A stretch of 64,000 nt of DNA from Streptomyces sp. CCM_MD2014 (GCF_000772045.1 NZ_CP009754.1:5704001-5768000); one strand, 5' to 3'. Counted from the first letter of the stretch, positions 41,201-50,614 are shown. Notes: generated by a model not told the origin, from the sequence alone. Numbers and translations: made by a program.

Positions 41201-41521
41201 CGGGCCCGAGCGCACCAGGGTCCGTACCGTGAGCGGCAGCCCGTCGAAGGTCCTCGCGGCCCCCTCGCGCACGGTGGCGTCGGCGGCCGGCCGCCGTCCG
41301 GCCGGTACGTCCGCCTTCACGACCAGTGCGGCGTCGGACCCGGTGCGCGGGTCGGCGAGGGCGTGCCGCAGGGCCGCGTCGCCGACGGCGCCCGAGTAGG
41401 AGGTCAGGGTGGCGAGGACCGTCGTGGTCAGCAGGACGGTGAGCAGGGCCGCGGCCGGCAGCAGGCGGTGTGCTCGTGCCCGCAGCAGCACGAACTGCGT
41501 GAGCCCCCCGAACCCCGACAC
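38228..41521 (-). CDS. Large FtsX-like ABC permease
   Basis: 1097 aa from GTG 41521. An N-terminal TM (AALLTVLLTTTVLATLTSYS) precedes a big extracytoplasmic domain. A first FtsX TM group follows (STLLVIALQLVLLAGGTLLL, PALVCAPLLAGPLV), then a second extracytoplasmic domain and a final group (AAFAAATLVAAALAAVGFAV, LLTGAALGAVLTRAVIPLTV, RIALLLAGVSVVPFLVTAAL). With the 914-aa permease and the ATPase it forms a heterodimeric exporter of the MacB/FtsX superfamily. Substrate unknown; not related by position to a regulator. Confidence 0.88.
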   Translation of the reverse strand: MSGFGGLTQFVLLRARAHRLLPAAALLTVLLTTTVLATLTSYSGAVGDAALRHALADPRTGSDAALVVKADVPAGRRPAADATVREGAARTFDGLPLTVRTLVRSGPYALPGSPRPPTERSGDPDLTFFAALDPTQVRVEQGRMPVAGADGGTVEVAVPVAAAERVGVGTGDRLTLTDRLDGPAVRVVVSGLYRPVDTGSPYWRLDDLDGRGVKQGGFTTYGPLLAPPGVLSGGRVSAGASGWLVTADYASLTAGRAEALGDAAQSGMEWLREQKVLSGTTAATTDLPAILERLDRSLEVSRSTLLVIALQLVLLAGGTLLLVARLLSVERAGELRLLRARGASRARLAAGAALEALLLTVPALVCAPLLAGPLVRLSAGQGAPARIGLGWEPTAGAGGTVWLVAAVAALGCTLAVTLPALTLAPQADGGGRSRALPGWLRAGADVGLLVIAGIAYWQLDRQTSAAGTGEEADAGSLGVDPLFVATPALALLAGTALALRLLPLVARLAERRAARGRGLAVALAGWQLSRRPMRGAGPVLLLVLAVALGTMAIGQGASWSRSQDDQADFRAGAPIRVLASGTADPGRTDRIAGVTGVRQVAPAARSEVPLSGDRTATVLALDTAHARDTMLMRPDLADRSPRGLLSGMAPRRPSNGARIPAGTTRLALTAALTVPNAGPSSAGTRSADVTVTVEDRWGTPYRLGAGSLAADGREHTLGLDVSGGPLTLTGAEFTVVQPADREEEHRLTVRRVTAGDAEGSVRPVPLPDAWTAGSQPSSPPGAPGAEGAPAEPRLLDSGPLAVEYVTGLSDGSRLTTLTVRLRVAQPKPEEVTAVAGDRFLDSAGARTGQRVTVPIGGHDVPVRIVRSARELPGTGPEAPSARFGGALLVDLPAVNRYLQGEYGAAVEPTEWWLRTGPGKTGEAAAGLRAFPDTAPAEVLVRDEVAERLRDDPFGAGPGAAFAAATLVAAALAAVGFAVSAAGSLRERGGEFAVLRALGAQRRGPARTVAVEQGVLTGLALLTGAALGAVLTRAVIPLTVLTPRATRPVPDVHVALPAGRIALLLAGVSVVPFLVTAALALRRTDTAVTLKDAGGTGR

Positions 41522-41693
41522 CCGGCCCCCTGCCGCTGTTGTCCAGACCTCGCCGGGATGCTGTCAGAGGTGGGGACGCCGAAGTAAGCGCCCGGGACCG
41601 GGACTTGACCGGATCGTGACCGGAATCCGGCGTCGGCCGACCGGAATGCGTCCGTCAGCCCATCGGCCGGTGAGGGCGTCGGTCAGGGGCCGG

Positions 41694-42107
41694 TCAGTCG
41701 GGAGTGTTGATCATCGAGGCCGCCGCGTACGTCAGGTACTTCCACAGCGTCTGCTCGTGCTCCTCGGACAGACCCAGCTCGTCGAGCGCGACCCGCATGT
41801 GCTTCAGCCAGGCGTCGTGCGCGGCCCGGTCGACGACGAAGGGGGCGTGCCGCATCCGCAGCCGCGGGTGGCCCCGGTTGTCGCTGTACGTCGTCGGGCC
41901 GCCCCAGTACTGCATCAGGAACAGGGCGAAACGGTCCTCGGCCGGACCCAGGTCCTCCTCGGGGTACATCGGCCGCAGGATCGGGTCCTCGGCGACTCCC
42001 TCGTAGAAGCGGTGGACGAGGCGGCGGAAGGTCTCCTCCCCGCCGACCTGCTCGTAGAAGGTCTGCTCCTGAAGCGTGCCGCGCCGAATCTCATTCACGC
42101 CGTCCAT
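41694..42107 (-). CDS. Truncated haemoglobin (group II, trHbO-type)
   Basis: 137 aa from ATG 42107. Globin 2-on-2 sequence: TFYEQVGGEETFRRLVHRFY, then YPEEDLGPAEDRFALFLMQY, WGGPTTYSDNRGHPRLRMRH (proximal His in RMRHAPF), and TYAAASMINTP. Trp in YWGG and the RMRHAPF segment are typical of GlbO. It binds O2/NO in the cytoplasm and may support respiration or NO detoxification. Longer in-frame starts extend into the antisense of the methyltransferase gene and are rejected. Confidence 0.92.
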   Translation of the reverse strand: MDGVNEIRRGTLQEQTFYEQVGGEETFRRLVHRFYEGVAEDPILRPMYPEEDLGPAEDRFALFLMQYWGGPTTYSDNRGHPRLRMRHAPFVVDRAAHDAWLKHMRVALDELGLSEEHEQTLWKYLTYAAASMINTPD

Positions 42108-42194
42108 GGTCTCAGACCCGGGGGCATAGGACTCAAGACCTAGGACCCGCCCGGGAACCCTGCCCGCCTCCCGCCCGGCCCGTACTGTGGAGGC

Positions 42195-43169
42195 ATGGGC
42201 GGGTACGAGGACCTGGACAGCCTCGCCGCCTCCGCGCGGGCGGAGCTGGTGCGCGAGATCGAGCTGAGCGGCGCCTGGACGGCCGATCCGGTGTGGCGGG
42301 AGGCGTTCCTCGCGGTCCCGCGCCACCTCTTCGTGCCGTACTACTACGTCGGCGTCCGGGGCGGCTACGAACGCCGGTGGGGCGAACACCCCGACCCCGC
42401 CGCCCGCGAGCACTGGGTGCGCGGCGCGTACGCCGACGCCCCGCTGGCGACCCGGATGCGCGACGGCGAGCTGCTCTCCTCCAGCAGCCAGCCCTCGCTG
42501 ATGGCGATGATGCTGGTCGAGCTGGACGTGCGGGACGGCGACCGGGTCCTGGAGATCGGCGCCGGCACCGGCTACAACGCCGCCCTGCTCGCCCACCGGC
42601 TCGGCGACGACGACCTGGTCACCACCGTCGACCTGGACCCCGAGATCACCGAGTCGGCCCGCCGGCACCTGGACGCCGCCGGGTACCACCCGGCCGTCGT
42701 CACGGGCGACGGCGCCCGCGGTGTTCCCGAGCGCGCCCCCTACGACCGGATCCTCGCCACCTGTGCGCTGCCCTCGATCCCCCGCGCGTGGACCGCCCAG
42801 TGCCGTCCCGGCGGGCGGATCCTGACGCCGCTCGCCACCGGGCTCGTCGTCCTCACCGTCCGCGACGCCGGGCACGCCGAGGGGCGCTTCCTGCACACGC
42901 CCGCGTACTTCGTGCCGCTGCGCGGCGCGGACCGGGCCGAGCCCGAGACGCCGGGCCTGGGCGGCGTACCGCGCCGGGCCCGGGAGGACGACCTGTTCCG
43001 CTTCCTGCTGGCGCTGAGCCGGGGCGGCCTGGACCCGCAGGAGGCGTACGCGCTGTGGGACCGCGAGGACGCCCCGCGCCGTGAGCGCTACGGCATCACC
43101 GTCAGCGGCGAACGGGCCTGGGCGTGGCTGGACGACCCCGAGGGGCCCTACGCCTGGCCGTTCGCCTGA
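42195..43169 (+). CDS. PCMT-like SAM-dependent methyltransferase
   Basis: 324 aa. Fold of protein-L-isoaspartate O-methyltransferase: AFLAVPRHLFVPYYY, SSSSQPSLMAMMLVELDVRD, motif I VLEIGAGTGYNAALLAHRLG, and CALPSIPRAWTAQCRPGGRI. It carries an extra C-terminal domain (PRRAREDDLFRFLLALSRGG). Such proteins are frequent in Streptomyces and some modify ribosomal peptides; without a peptide gene here the substrate is unknown. Confidence 0.85.
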   Translation: MGGYEDLDSLAASARAELVREIELSGAWTADPVWREAFLAVPRHLFVPYYYVGVRGGYERRWGEHPDPAAREHWVRGAYADAPLATRMRDGELLSSSSQPSLMAMMLVELDVRDGDRVLEIGAGTGYNAALLAHRLGDDDLVTTVDLDPEITESARRHLDAAGYHPAVVTGDGARGVPERAPYDRILATCALPSIPRAWTAQCRPGGRILTPLATGLVVLTVRDAGHAEGRFLHTPAYFVPLRGADRAEPETPGLGGVPRRAREDDLFRFLLALSRGGLDPQEAYALWDREDAPRRERYGITVSGERAWAWLDDPEGPYAWPFA

Positions 43170-43198
43170 CGCGGGCCCACTCGAAGGTGCCGTCGTGC

Positions 43199-45019
43199 CT
43201 ATCCCCGGCGGATCGTGATCGTCGTCCAGGCGCCGACGTGCACCCGGTCGCCGTCCTGGAGCGGCACCGGCACGAAGGGCTGGATCGGCTCCTCGCCGCC
43301 GTTGACCGTCGTGCCGTTCGTCGAGTTCTGGTCGACGACCGCCCAGCCGCCGTCCGGCTGGTGCACCAGCACCGCGTGCTGGTGCGAGACACCCGGGTCC
43401 TCCGGCGGCACGGCCAGATCGATGTCCGGGGTGTCGCCGGTGGAGTGCCGGCGGCGGCCGATGGTGATCTGGTTGCCGGTGAGCGTGCGCTGCTGCTCGG
43501 GCGAGTACGCGGGCAGGTTCAGGCCCGCGGCCTCGGGGCCGGAGCGCTGCATCATCGCCATGAAGTACTCGCGGTCCGGGCCGATCGTCGCCGACCAGGT
43601 GGTCGGCTGCTGGGGCCGCTGCTGCTGCGGGAAGCCCTGGCCGGGACCGGGCGGGGCCTGGGTGGCGCCGGGCTGCGGGTAGCCGTAGCCGCCACCCTGG
43701 GCCGGACCGCCCGGACCGCCCGGACCGCCCGGACCGCCCGGACCGCCCTGACCGCCGGGACCGCCGGACGTCGGCGGGGAGAGCACCCAGTCGTCGTCAC
43801 CGCCGCCGCCGAAGGCCGGGCCGCCTTGCTGCGGGCGGTTGGTCTCCTGCGGGAAGGCGGGCGGGGCCGGGGGACCGGACTGGAACCCCTGCGGGGCACC
43901 GCCCGGGCCACCCGGACCGCCGGCGCCGGGCGGCGGCGGGGGCGGAGGCGGGACGGGACGCGAGGGATCGGCACCGAAGCCGGGCGGGGACGGAGGACCG
44001 GAGGGACCGCCGGGCCCACCCGGGCCGCCCGGACCACCGAAGCCGCCGGGACCGCCCGGACCGCCGGGCCTGTCAGGGCTGCCCGGACCGCCGAAGCCGC
44101 CGGGACCGTTCGGACCGCCGGGTCGCTCAGGGCTGCCGGGGCTGCCCGGACCGCCGAAGCCGCCGGGCCGCTCGGGACCAGCGGGGCCCCCGGGTCGCTC
44201 AGGGCTGCCGGGGCCGCCCGGACCGCCGAAGCCGCCGGGCCGCTCGGGACCAGCGGGGCCCCCGGGTCGCTCAGGGCCGCCGGGGCCGCCCGGACCGCCC
44301 GGACCGCCGAAGCCGCCGGGACCGTTCGGCCCGTTGGGTCCGCCCGGAGCGCCGGGGCGGTCAGGGCCACCGGGGCCACCGAAGCCGCCGGGGCGGTTGG
44401 GCCCGTCAGGGCCGTCGAAGCCGCCGGGACCACCGGGACCGCCGGGCCGGTCGGAACCGCCGGGGCCGAAGGGGCCGGGGCCGCCCGCAGGACCACCGGA
44501 ACCGCCCCCCGGCCCCCCGGGACCACCGCGTCCCGACGGGTCGCTGCCGAAGGGCGGCGGGCCCGGGGGAATCGGTTCGGCGGGGCGGTTCATCTGGGAC
44601 GGGCGGGAGCCCTGGTAGTCGTACGCGTCACCGCCGCCGAAGGACGGACCCCCCGAGGGACCCGTCGGCGGCTGTCCGAAGTGCGGGGCCGGGCCGGGCG
44701 CCGGCGGGCGCGGGGCGGCCGGGGTGTACGACGTGGCGGTGTTGGTCAGGAAGTTCCACCGGCACTCCTCGCAGAACGGCGCACCGCCCTCACGCGGCGT
44801 GCGGCACTGCGGGCACAACTGCGGCTCGCCGCCGGGACCGCCCGGACCGCCACCGGGGCCGCCGCCCGGCCCACCGGGACCGGCGGGCGGCGGGAAGCCG
44901 TAGCCGCCGCCGGGCGGCGGGGGCGGCGGAGGGGGCGGCACGGCACCGGCCATGCGGTGACCGCAGACCTCGCACCAGTCGTCGGAACCCGACTGGTGTC
45001 CGTTCGGGCAGGTCGGCAT
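43199..45019 (-). CDS. FHA-domain protein with zinc ribbon and collagen-like linker
   Basis: 606 aa. N-terminus MPTCPNGHQSGSDDWCEVCG is a zinc ribbon, and a second (CPQCRTPREGGAPFCEEC) follows at about 70. Residues about 150-400 are an extremely Gly/Pro-rich, collagen-like stretch (GFGGPGGPGGPGGPERPGGP-type). The C-terminal 100 residues are an FHA domain (ITIGRRRHSTGDTPDIDLAV, DPGVSHQHAVLVHQPDGGWA, DQNSTNGTTVNGG) that binds phosphothreonine. Last gene of a phospho-signalling operon that also encodes PknG and a PP2C phosphatase. Confidence 0.9.
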   Translation of the reverse strand: MPTCPNGHQSGSDDWCEVCGHRMAGAVPPPPPPPPPGGGYGFPPPAGPGGPGGGPGGGPGGPGGEPQLCPQCRTPREGGAPFCEECRWNFLTNTATSYTPAAPRPPAPGPAPHFGQPPTGPSGGPSFGGGDAYDYQGSRPSQMNRPAEPIPPGPPPFGSDPSGRGGPGGPGGGSGGPAGGPGPFGPGGSDRPGGPGGPGGFDGPDGPNRPGGFGGPGGPDRPGAPGGPNGPNGPGGFGGPGGPGGPGGPERPGGPAGPERPGGFGGPGGPGSPERPGGPAGPERPGGFGGPGSPGSPERPGGPNGPGGFGGPGSPDRPGGPGGPGGFGGPGGPGGPGGPSGPPSPPGFGADPSRPVPPPPPPPPGAGGPGGPGGAPQGFQSGPPAPPAFPQETNRPQQGGPAFGGGGDDDWVLSPPTSGGPGGQGGPGGPGGPGGPGGPAQGGGYGYPQPGATQAPPGPGQGFPQQQRPQQPTTWSATIGPDREYFMAMMQRSGPEAAGLNLPAYSPEQQRTLTGNQITIGRRRHSTGDTPDIDLAVPPEDPGVSHQHAVLVHQPDGGWAVVDQNSTNGTTVNGGEEPIQPFVPVPLQDGDRVHVGAWTTITIRRG

Positions 45020-45065
45020 GTCGGAGCTTCCCTCTCTTGCGGGCTTGTCGCGCGGTTGTTGTGCG

Positions 45066-46412
45066 TCACTTCTTTACACGAACAGTCTTGGTGGACCGGG
45101 TCTCGAGAGTCATCTCGTCGGCCTCCTCGACCTTCGCTTTCAGTCGCACAGTACCTGCCGCCGCGTCCACCACGTCCACCACCTTCGCAAGCAGTTTCGC
45201 CGTATCGGCGTTTCCGGAGGCTCCGGCGAGCTGAACCGCGCGGCCCAGTTTGGCCGTTGCTCCGTCGATGTCTCCCGCTTTGCGCAGATCCAGCCCTTGC
45301 TGGATGGCTTGTGCCAGTTCGGCCTGCCCGGTGTAGTGGGCGACTTGGGGGTTGATCGACGTGGAGGCGGCCATGTCGTCGGTCCACACGGCCCGTACGA
45401 GACCCTGCGCACCGAGGTTCTGGACGCTGCCCCCGGGCTCCGGGATGACCAGGGAGACGCGGGCGGCCAGCATCTCCTGGCCGAGCCCGGCGGCCGGTAC
45501 CTCCACGCAGACGTGGTAGTCACGGGACTCGTCGCCCCAGGAACCGGTGGGGTAGTCGCCGGCCCGCGGCCCCGCCTCGGTACGGCGGCCGGTCAGCTCC
45601 TCGACCGTCGGCGCGACCTGCTTGACGAATTTCACCGTGGTGCCGACCGGGGTCCACAGGCGCAGCGCGACGTCCGCGACCTCCTTGCCCATGGCCGTCT
45701 CCATCATCCGCGTGAAGTCGGCGGCCAGACCGGCCGGGTCGGCGACGATGTCGGCGGTGCCGAGCAGGGCGGAGGCGATCCCTGTGACTTCTTTCACTTC
45801 CCAGTCGGTCCCCACGCCGCGGGCGTCGCACGTGAAACGCCCGGCGCAGGAGTCGAGCGCCGCTCTGAGGTCCTCGGGCGACTCGTGCTCGTTGCGGCCG
45901 TCGGTGAGCAGGATGCCGTGCCGGATGGCGACGTCCGCGGTGGCCAGCAGCCGGTCGGCCAGCCGCAGCCAGGTGCCGATGGCGGTGCCGCCGCCCGCAC
46001 CGAGGCTGCGCAGCGCCTGCTTGGCCTGCGCCCGGGTGGTGGCGTCGGCGACCGCGAGCCGGCCGCCGCCCGGGTAGACCTCCTTGGCCACGTGGGTGCC
46101 GGCCACGACCGTGAAGTGGACGCCGTCGCGCAGGGTGTCGATCGCGGCGGCCGTGGCGTCGCGGGCGTTGCGCATCTTGGTCGGCGGGTAGTCCATCGAG
46201 CCCGAGCAGTCGACCATCAACGCCACGGCGGCGGACGGTCCCTGGCCGGGCGAGTACAGGTGGGGCGCGGCGAGGGCGCTCCCGACCGTGCCGCCGCCGG
46301 TCGCGGTGACCGTGACGATGGCGTTGACCTCGCGGCCGCCTTCGGGCAGGTACTCGTTCTGGTAGACGTCCACCGCGAACTGCGGCACGTTCGACTTCGA
46401 GAAATTGGCCAT
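45066..46412 (-). CDS. VWA-domain protein (TerD/Mg-chelatase-like)
   Basis: 448 aa from ATG 46412 (MANFSKSNVPQFAVDVYQNE); an ATG four codons upstream has no better SD. The MIDAS motif is VALMVDCSGSMDYP (DxSxS), with T and D in ILLTDGRNEHE. It is related to cytoplasmic VWA proteins of Streptomyces. The C-terminus (GDIDGATAKLGRAVQLAGAS) resembles a TPR-like helical bundle. Second-to-last gene of the operon; probably a phosphorylation-dependent scaffold partner of the FHA protein. Confidence 0.85.
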   Translation of the reverse strand: MANFSKSNVPQFAVDVYQNEYLPEGGREVNAIVTVTATGGGTVGSALAAPHLYSPGQGPSAAVALMVDCSGSMDYPPTKMRNARDATAAAIDTLRDGVHFTVVAGTHVAKEVYPGGGRLAVADATTRAQAKQALRSLGAGGGTAIGTWLRLADRLLATADVAIRHGILLTDGRNEHESPEDLRAALDSCAGRFTCDARGVGTDWEVKEVTGIASALLGTADIVADPAGLAADFTRMMETAMGKEVADVALRLWTPVGTTVKFVKQVAPTVEELTGRRTEAGPRAGDYPTGSWGDESRDYHVCVEVPAAGLGQEMLAARVSLVIPEPGGSVQNLGAQGLVRAVWTDDMAASTSINPQVAHYTGQAELAQAIQQGLDLRKAGDIDGATAKLGRAVQLAGASGNADTAKLLAKVVDVVDAAAGTVRLKAKVEEADEMTLETRSTKTVRVKK

Positions 46413-46525
46413 GCCGGATCGCATCCCCCTCTACGTCCCCCCAGCGGGGGGCCTGGCTCGTTGTGCGCGGACCGCCCCCTGCGGTCCGCGAGGCCGCCCC
46501 TGAAACCCGTGCCCGTGCGGGGGCC

Positions 46526-47917
46526 TCAGGCCGATCCTGCCCCCTGCGGCGGGGCCGGGAACGGCAGGAGGGCCACTGTTACGTTGTCGTGGCCCCCGCC
46601 GTCCAGCGCGTGGCCGACCAGAACGCGGGCGCCGTGCAGCGGGCGGGCGGCGGCGTCCAGGGGCACGGCCTCGGCCATCTCCTCGGCGGACTCGGCGTAG
46701 TTCCACAGGCCGTCCGTGCAGACCACGACCACGCCGGCGCGGTCCGGTTTGAACGACGCGGTGTGCGGCTCCAGTTCGTAGGCGTCGGCGCCCAGCCAGC
46801 CGGTGATCGCGTGGGCGCGCTCGTCGGCGTAGGCCTCCGCCTCGTTCATCAGGCCCGCCGCGACCATCTGCGCGGCCCACGAGTCGTCCTCGGTGAGCCG
46901 GGCGGGCGGGGTGGAGCGGTCGGCCGGCACCCAGTAGACGCGGCTGTCGCCGACCCAGCCGACGACCAGGAGACCGGCGGTGACCACGGCGCCGACCAGG
47001 GTGCAGGCGGGCGCGTTCTGGTGCGGGGCCTGCTCGCGGGCGGTGGCGGGCTCGTCGGCCAGCGCGTTGACGGCCCGCGAGGCGGCGAGGATGGCGTCGT
47101 GCATGGCCTGCTGCGGGTGCGTGCCGCGCGGCAGGGCGCCGAGCAGCGAATCGCCGGCCGCCCGGGACGCGGCGAGCGAGGCGTCGTCGGGGCGGGTCGC
47201 CGAGGACACGCCGTCGCAGACGATCGCCACGGAGGCGGGGGCGCCGTCGGGCAGCGCGGTGCAGCCCACCGAGAACGCGTCCTCGTTGCGGTGGTGGCGC
47301 AGACCGCGGTCGCTGACGGCGGCGACCGGGCCCGACTCCTGCTCCATGTGGTCGCGTTCGCGAGGCTGGGCGTGCCCGCAGTTCTCGCAGTAGCCGTCGT
47401 CGTCGACCCGGCCCGCGCGGCAGGCGACGCACACCTTCTCGGCGGCGGGCGGCCCGGCGGGCGGGGCCGGCACCTGGGCCGCGGCGCCGTGTTCGCCGGT
47501 CAGCCGCGGGTCGGGTGCCTGCAGGGGGTACTCGTCGGGCTCGTCCGGCCGGTCGAAGCGCACACCGGGCGCGGGGGACTGCGCAGCGGCCGCCGGAGCT
47601 GCGGGCGGCGCCGTCGGCGGGGCGGGCGGGGGCGGCGGCAGGAGCGGGGAGCCGCCCGAGTCGGTGCCCGGGAGTTCGGCCGCCGCGTGCAGCGGGGCGG
47701 GGTGGCCGTGGCCGTCCGAGTCCCGGGCCACGGGCCAGTCCACGCCGTCCGGCGCGGGCACCGCGCCGTTGACGGCGAGGGTGGGGCTGTCCTCGGGCCG
47801 CGCGGGCACGACGGACAGGTCGTATCCGCACGCACCGCAGAAACGGTCACCCGACTCGAGGGGTTCCTCGCAGCTCGGGCACTTCGGCACAGCGGCCTGC
47901 TGGGGCATCTGCGACAT
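46526..47917 (-). CDS. PP2C-family Ser/Thr protein phosphatase
   Basis: 463 aa from ATG 47917. N-terminal zinc ribbon (CPSCEEPLESGDRFCGACGY), a Pro/Ala-rich linker, and a second ribbon (CVACRAGRVDDDGYCENCGH). The C-terminal 240 residues are a PP2C domain: VSDRGLRHHRNEDAFSV, VAIVCDGVSSATRPDDAS, VVVCTDGLWNYAES and GGHDNVTVALL provide the metal-binding Asp residues. It dephosphorylates targets of the neighbouring kinase in the cytoplasm. Confidence 0.92.
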   Translation of the reverse strand: MSQMPQQAAVPKCPSCEEPLESGDRFCGACGYDLSVVPARPEDSPTLAVNGAVPAPDGVDWPVARDSDGHGHPAPLHAAAELPGTDSGGSPLLPPPPPAPPTAPPAAPAAAAQSPAPGVRFDRPDEPDEYPLQAPDPRLTGEHGAAAQVPAPPAGPPAAEKVCVACRAGRVDDDGYCENCGHAQPRERDHMEQESGPVAAVSDRGLRHHRNEDAFSVGCTALPDGAPASVAIVCDGVSSATRPDDASLAASRAAGDSLLGALPRGTHPQQAMHDAILAASRAVNALADEPATAREQAPHQNAPACTLVGAVVTAGLLVVGWVGDSRVYWVPADRSTPPARLTEDDSWAAQMVAAGLMNEAEAYADERAHAITGWLGADAYELEPHTASFKPDRAGVVVVCTDGLWNYAESAEEMAEAVPLDAAARPLHGARVLVGHALDGGGHDNVTVALLPFPAPPQGAGSA

Positions 47918-47920
47918 CAA

Positions 47921-50614
47921 CTACACCCACGTCCGGGGGCGGTAACGATTGGCACGTTCCACCAGGTCGATCCTCTCCTCGCCGCCCCGCGCCAGCCGGG
48001 CCAGCGTGCGGTACGAACGCTCCAGGCCGAAGCGCAGTGCGCGTTCGTCCAGGCCGCTGCCGAGCAGCGTCCGTCCCCCGGCGGCGGGAGGGACGGAACC
48101 CCGACCTCCGGAGAGTACCCAGTCCAGCGCGCAACCGAGGACCTCGGCCGACAGTTGCTCGCGCCGCGCCGGATCCAGACCGTACTCGTCCAGCGCCTCG
48201 ACCTGCCGCGCGGCGGCGACCAGATCGTCCAGGAACTCCAGGTCGCCCGCGGCCGCGGTGCGCTGCCGCAGCCGCGCCCGCACGGCCGCCACGCGCGCCC
48301 CGGTGCAGTGGACGGACGACTCCGGCACCGACTCCAACGTCCGTACGGCACCGGCCCGGTCGCCGCCGGCCAACTGGACCCGGGCCAGACCGAACGCCGC
48401 GCTGACATGGCTCGGGTCGGTGGCCCACACCAGCCGGTAGTACTCGGCGGCGTTGTCCAACTGCCCCAGCACCTCGGCGCACAGGCCCAGCGCCAGCTTG
48501 GGCGCGATCTCGCCCGGGAAGGCGTCGTAGACCGCGTCGAAGGCCAGCGCGGCGTCCTCGTGGGCGCCGGTCACCAGCGTGACCAGGCCCCGGTACCAGA
48601 CCACCCGCCAGTCGTCGGGGCGTTCGTCCTCCAGGTCCCCGAGGACGGCCAGCGCGCCGGACGCGTCGCCGTTCTCCAGGCGGGCCCGGATCTCCCGCAG
48701 CCGCGTCTCGGCCGACGGCGCCGGCGCGGCGGCCAGCGCGGTCAGCAGCTCGGCCGGCGCGGACGCCATCAGGCCCGCCAGGAAGCCCGCGTTGGGGTCC
48801 GCGGCGTCCACCCGGGGGACCGGCAGCGCGAGCGTCGCGGTGGGCGCGTCGGCCGCCTTGACCAGACCGGAGGCTGCGGTGCCGAGACCGCCGACGGTGC
48901 TCACGGCACCCGGCAGCGACGCGCTCGCGCCGCCCGGTGCCCCCGTGGTGCCCGCGGGACCGGTGCCCACCGGCGGGGCGTGTGCGACGGTCCCGCCCGG
49001 CGCACCCACGGCGGGAACGGTCCCGCCCGGCAGCGCGGGGGCCGGCCCTCCGTCCGGCTCCGGTGCCGGTCCCGAGCCGCCCCGGCGGCCCCTCGTACGG
49101 ACCGGCCTCGCCCCGAGCCGCGACACCTCGCCGTCCAGGCGCGGGAACAGCTCCGTGTCCGTCACCCGCACCTCGGGCCCGAACAGCGTGGAGACGGCGG
49201 GCCTCGCGCGGCCCGTCTGGAGCGAGACCACCTCGCGCAGCACGCCCGTCAACTGCTCCGCCATCTCCTGCGCGGAGGCGAACCTGCGGGCCGGATCGGG
49301 GTCGGTGGCCCGCACCAGCAGCCGGTAGAACGACTCGTACCGCCGGAAGACGTCGATGTTGTCGGGGTCCGGCAGGGAGTCCGCGTAGACGGTGGTGTAG
49401 CCCTGGAAGTCGAAGGTCAGCACGGCGAGCGTGCGCCCCACCGTGTACAGGTCGGACGCCACCGACGGGCCGACGTCGGCGACCTCCGGGGCCTGGTAGC
49501 CCACCGTGCCGTAGATGGCCGACTCGTCGTCGTCCATGCGGCGGACCGCGCCCATGTCTATGAGCTTGAGCTGGTCCTCGGTCTGGATGGCGTTGTCGAC
49601 CTTGAAGTCGCAGTACAGCAGCTTGCGGCTGTGCAGGTGGCCGAGCGCCTCCAGCGCCTCGATGCCGTACGCGCAGGCCTGCTCGACCGGCAGCGGGTCG
49701 CGCCGGCCCTGCGGGGAGCGCCGGGCGTTGGCGATCTCCTTGAGCGACTTCCCGCCGACGTACTCCATGACGATGTAGCCGTCGAGGGAGCCGGTGCGCT
49801 GGTCGAGGTGCTCGACGAAGTTGTAGATCCGCACGATGTTGGCGTGCTCGATCTCGGCGAGGAAGCGCCGCTCGGAGATCGCCGCCGCCATCGCGTCCTG
49901 GTCGCCGGTGTCCAGCAGGCCCTTGAGGACCACCCAGCGGTCGGAGACCGCCTTGTCGACGGCGAGATAGATCCAGCCCAGGCCGCCGTGCGCGAGGCAG
50001 CCCACCACCTCGTACTGGCCGTGCACGACGTCCCCGGCTTTCAGCTTGGGCACGAACGAGTACGGGTGGCCGCACTTGGTGCAGAAGCCCTCCGTACGGC
50101 CGGGCCGCTCGCCGCGCGCCCGGCCGACCGGCGCCCCGCAGTCCGAGCGCGAGCAGAACCGCTTGCGCTCGGGCACCTCCGGGCGGTCCATGACCATCTC
50201 GCGCGGGTCGGGCCGCGGCACCGCCGGCACCTCGACCAGACCGACGCCGAGGCGCCCGCGTCCGGTGGAACCGGCGCCCGAACCCGAGCTGCGCACCGAC
50301 ACCGAACGCCCCGTGGAGCGGCCCGACACGGCCCGCGAGAGCCGGCCCGACACCGAGCGCCGGGACTTCGACGACTGCGACGACGTACGGGAACTGCGGG
50401 AGCTGGAGCGGGAACCGCCGCTGCCCGACGAGCCGCGCGAGCCCCGGCCCGCTCCGGCGCCTCCGGTGACGCCGGTCGGCGTGGAGCCGAGCGCGCCGCC
50501 CGCCGCGACGACCGGCGCGAGACCGCACGTGTCGCAGTACAGCTCGCCGCCGCCCATGTCCTCGTAGGTCCCGTCGCAGCCGGGACGCTGACACGTCCGC
50601 CCTGCCTCACTCAT
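47921..50614 (-). CDS. pknG: Serine/threonine kinase PknG
   Basis: 897 aa. N-terminal zinc-ribbon (CQRPGCDGTYEDMGGGELYC) and a disordered Ser/Arg-rich linker, then a rubredoxin-like CGHPYSF segment. Kinase domain with the Gly-rich loop, VAL-like VVLKGLLD (Lys), catalytic loop LLYCDFKVDNAIQTED (Asp) and LIDMGAVRRMDD (DMG in place of DFG, as in PknG). It ends in a TPR domain (about 620-870). M. tuberculosis PknG controls glutamate metabolism, and here glnH/glnX lie in the same operon, supporting an amino-acid-sensing role. Confidence 0.9.
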   Translation of the reverse strand: MSEAGRTCQRPGCDGTYEDMGGGELYCDTCGLAPVVAAGGALGSTPTGVTGGAGAGRGSRGSSGSGGSRSSSRSSRTSSQSSKSRRSVSGRLSRAVSGRSTGRSVSVRSSGSGAGSTGRGRLGVGLVEVPAVPRPDPREMVMDRPEVPERKRFCSRSDCGAPVGRARGERPGRTEGFCTKCGHPYSFVPKLKAGDVVHGQYEVVGCLAHGGLGWIYLAVDKAVSDRWVVLKGLLDTGDQDAMAAAISERRFLAEIEHANIVRIYNFVEHLDQRTGSLDGYIVMEYVGGKSLKEIANARRSPQGRRDPLPVEQACAYGIEALEALGHLHSRKLLYCDFKVDNAIQTEDQLKLIDMGAVRRMDDDESAIYGTVGYQAPEVADVGPSVASDLYTVGRTLAVLTFDFQGYTTVYADSLPDPDNIDVFRRYESFYRLLVRATDPDPARRFASAQEMAEQLTGVLREVVSLQTGRARPAVSTLFGPEVRVTDTELFPRLDGEVSRLGARPVRTRGRRGGSGPAPEPDGGPAPALPGGTVPAVGAPGGTVAHAPPVGTGPAGTTGAPGGASASLPGAVSTVGGLGTAASGLVKAADAPTATLALPVPRVDAADPNAGFLAGLMASAPAELLTALAAAPAPSAETRLREIRARLENGDASGALAVLGDLEDERPDDWRVVWYRGLVTLVTGAHEDAALAFDAVYDAFPGEIAPKLALGLCAEVLGQLDNAAEYYRLVWATDPSHVSAAFGLARVQLAGGDRAGAVRTLESVPESSVHCTGARVAAVRARLRQRTAAAGDLEFLDDLVAAARQVEALDEYGLDPARREQLSAEVLGCALDWVLSGGRGSVPPAAGGRTLLGSGLDERALRFGLERSYRTLARLARGGEERIDLVERANRYRPRTWV